Made by a program: the position numbers and the translations under genes
Source of the DNA: Stichopus chloronotus
Taxonomy: Eukaryota; Echinodermata; Holothuroidea; Aspidochirotida; Stichopodidae
Direction: 5' to 3'
NCBI GenBank assembly: GCA_021234535.1
Contig: SFZH01000008.1
Span: 1,054,001-1,118,000 of the forward strand
Length of the DNA stretch: 64,000 nucleotides
Notes under the pieces: model-generated
What the model was told of the DNA's origin: nothing
The model's input: only the letters and a program-made list of their open reading frames with translations
Database searches by the model: none
Shown here: piece by piece, positions 61,606 through 64,000 of the stretch
Numbering within the stretch: position 1 is the first letter of the stretch
Layout of the letters: the number at the start of each line of letters is the position of its first letter

Positions 61606-63198
61606 CCACTCATGGTCTACCAATGTGTCAAGCCGGGATTTCAGTAATTTTTATCGTAGGTGATGTATTGGGGTAAGCATACATCATGTACACATTTTGC
61701 TATTTTTCTTTGAGACGCTGTGGTTGAACCAACCTGAGTCGGATCTCAAAATGTTACAGAAAATATAAATGTTACAGCATGAAATTGGACTAGTATAGTC
61801 ACCCGGTTTCTGTGGTCTCTAGGCTGCTACGGTGCTACGCTTGTGTGCAGACGATGGTAGTGTTTTCTTTTTGTATTAACTTACTGATACATCCCATACA
61901 GTTCTAGAAGTTCATACATACAGCACGCCCTCAGTACCTCACTAGAATGTACGTGTCACCCTTCCAATGGACGAAAGCAATTTGAGGATATAACAGTGTA
62001 AGTAGAGCAACACATAGAAGGGGCCGTGCACGGGAGCACCGCTACCAACAGAAACTATGGGTATTAAGGGAATGTGGAAAGAAGAGGAAAGATTCACTAA
62101 TTCTAAGGAAAGATTCACAAAGAGGGACCAAAATACTTCCCCATTTCGCCATCATTCACCCAACTTCATGTTGACCACTGTCAGACCTTAGACTGGCTAA
62201 TGACTTTCAAAGAATAAGTTACACTGATAATCAAAAGGCCTAGTAGAGTCTCATAGGTAGACATATGGCCCATGTCGTAAGAGTAGGCCCAATTAAATAT
62301 CAGAAGTACCACAACCTCGATGTACTTTGCATACGGTCAAATCCAGTACGCACTGATCGCTATAAGTCGACAAATTGTTCGCTGCAACAGAACGTCCCAA
62401 ACGTCCTCTTTCCCCAAAAGGCGTAGTGTTTTAACAACACGGGAAGCACATGCGGGATAGCTGGGACTCGGAGGTAAGGTGAATTCCCCTCCCCGCCCCT
62501 TTTCCTGAACGAACTTTATTGTTATTGTTTTTTGCTCTTTTCTGCCATGGTTGTTGTTTTACAAGGTTTGCAAAAACAAAAAAAAAAGAACAAGAAAAAA
62601 TGATAAAAAATGGATACACTAACGTGGCACTTGAATCAAAGCACATGATTTATTGATTAAAATATATTATTGACTTTCTAAGTTACCTAGATCGCAGCCA
62701 ACCAGTCCTCTAATTAGTTTCTATATTTTTCATATGTCCTCATATCTTTTCATGCGATAGTATGTTCGTGAATGACTAAGTATGTTCTGTAAATATTCAA
62801 CGGAATTAAGATTTGTCATTCTTAAAATCAGGACAATCGCCACCAGTTTCCACAATATTGGTAAACATTTCCTCCACAGCAAATGTCCAAATATGACCTC
62901 AGTAATTCACTACATTGTCAAATCATATATATATATTTTTTTTTTGGTAAGTAATATGCCAGTCAAACAAAGGCTGAGTAGAACACACGATTGTAAGCTG
63001 TTAGATCTCCTACATCCAAGTCAGGGTCATCTAAACATGTTTGACAAGATATGACGGGAAGCTTTGCTAAGTTCACTCTTGACGCTGGTCTTTGTGTCCA
63101 TGACGTTTCAAAAATTAAGGAATGTTAAAGGAATGTATCATAGAAAACTTAAAAGAGTTTGAAATGAAAGAAAATAATTTTCAATTTTGAACATTTTT
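61606..63198. other. Intergenic, no gene seen
   Basis: Short unrecognised frames only. Confidence 0.4.
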
Positions 63199-63237
63199 AA
63201 TGTTTAGAGTGCCTTCAGAGCAGGCACTCCAAACATT
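63199..63237. repeat. 15-bp stem hairpin
   Basis: AATGTTTAGAGTGCC (63199-63213) and GGCACTCCAAACATT (63223-63237) pair at 14 of 15 positions around a 9-base loop. Short AACATTAACTCCAA tandem words follow (63238-63281). No U-run that would suggest a terminator follows. Confidence 0.75.
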
Positions 63238-64000
63238 CCAAACATTAACTCCAATACTCCAAATATTAACTCCAACATTAACAAATAAGCAATTAGTTTG
63301 CTTTAAAAATGAGCAATTTGTCTGCAAAACAGCAATTTGTTGAAATGCCAACCAGAATTATGTTGTTAAGAGATTGTTTTAACTAAGAGAGGGAGGGGGG
63401 GGGGGGACGAGGGCTTTATTCTAGTTTTCTTCACCACGTGAATTCCTTTAAACGTGAATGTTAAAGTAATAATACATTTTTTTTTGGGCTGGAAATGACA
63501 TTTCTGATGAAGCTGAACTGATTGTTGATGCATGGAATAAAAATGATATCAAACAGCTGTTGATGTAATTTAAGGGTATAGTGTGTATTTGAAGATTTCT
63601 AAAAAAAAAAACGTTGCTTTATATTTGGCAACTTCCCAATAATAATTTAGCAATACAAGAGAAACCTACTTGGTGTAATTAGTTATTTTTCCCCAGTTTT
63701 CGATTATTACAGTCATTTATCTGTCAGTTGGTAGGATAAACTCACATCATTTGGGTAGAAATACTAAAGTGAACAAATTAATAACAACAACTGATTATTG
63801 GAAGTTTTGTCAGCGCTGCATCTCATAATTCCAGTTACGTATCAATCACTTAAATTTTATTTATTTTTTCGCCATGTAACATTACTTTGACTTCATGAAG
63901 TAAAACATTAAGATTTGCATTTATGTTACGACTGGGATCTATTTTACTATCTTTATTATGCCTGTTTGTCAACTAACTTTTCAGTCTACACATGTTCTTT
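63238..64000. other. Right edge, no gene seen
   Basis: A G12 run (63395-63406) and AT-rich sequence; no supported coding feature. Confidence 0.4.

Overview
This is a gene-poor, AT-rich animal nuclear window. Spliced exons, a 16.5-kb intron, TATA/initiator promoters, tRNA-derived SINE sequence, miniature inverted-repeat elements and minisatellites all point to a metazoan. The repeat style (short TTAA-ended elements, GGTCA-rich tandem arrays, a LINE tail ending in TGAAC repeats) and the unusual three-immunoglobulin (Ig) membrane proteins suggest a marine invertebrate, perhaps an echinoderm such as a sea cucumber. The species assignment is inference, not proof.

Layout. From 1 to 17.6 kb, two minus-strand exons (17386-17566 and 618-910) encode TM1 to TM4 of a class A G-protein-coupled receptor (GPCR). 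They join in phase across a 16.5-kb intron, and the remaining exons lie off the left edge. The intron holds a tRNA-derived SINE, a 22-bp degenerate array, a decayed reading frame, a long ATG/TTG trinucleotide repeat, a TTAA-ended MITE, a 725-bp foldback structure, a 46-bp tandem array, a tandem array whose every unit is a small hairpin, and a pair of CRE sites. From 17.6 to 41.3 kb I see no convincing intact gene, only nested mobile elements, satellites, tandem arrays and one reading-frame relic.

From 41.4 to 58.4 kb lies the main gene content: three intronless type I membrane proteins with the same plan (signal peptide, three Ig-like domains, Ser/Thr-rich stalk, one transmembrane helix, tyrosine-free tail of about 14 to 18 residues). 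One is on the minus strand (41402-43162). Two are tandem on the plus strand (50150-51460 and 56946-58403). The tandem pair share promoter sequence, with identical TATA-to-initiator spacing, and upstream reading frames. Their first two Ig domains are strongly diverged, while a 399-bp block over Ig3 and the stalk differs at one base. That is the signature of recent gene conversion or recombination in a diversifying surface-receptor family. I consider this cluster the most interesting system in the window.

From 58.4 to 64 kb there is no recognisable gene; it holds inverted short repeats and a strong hairpin.
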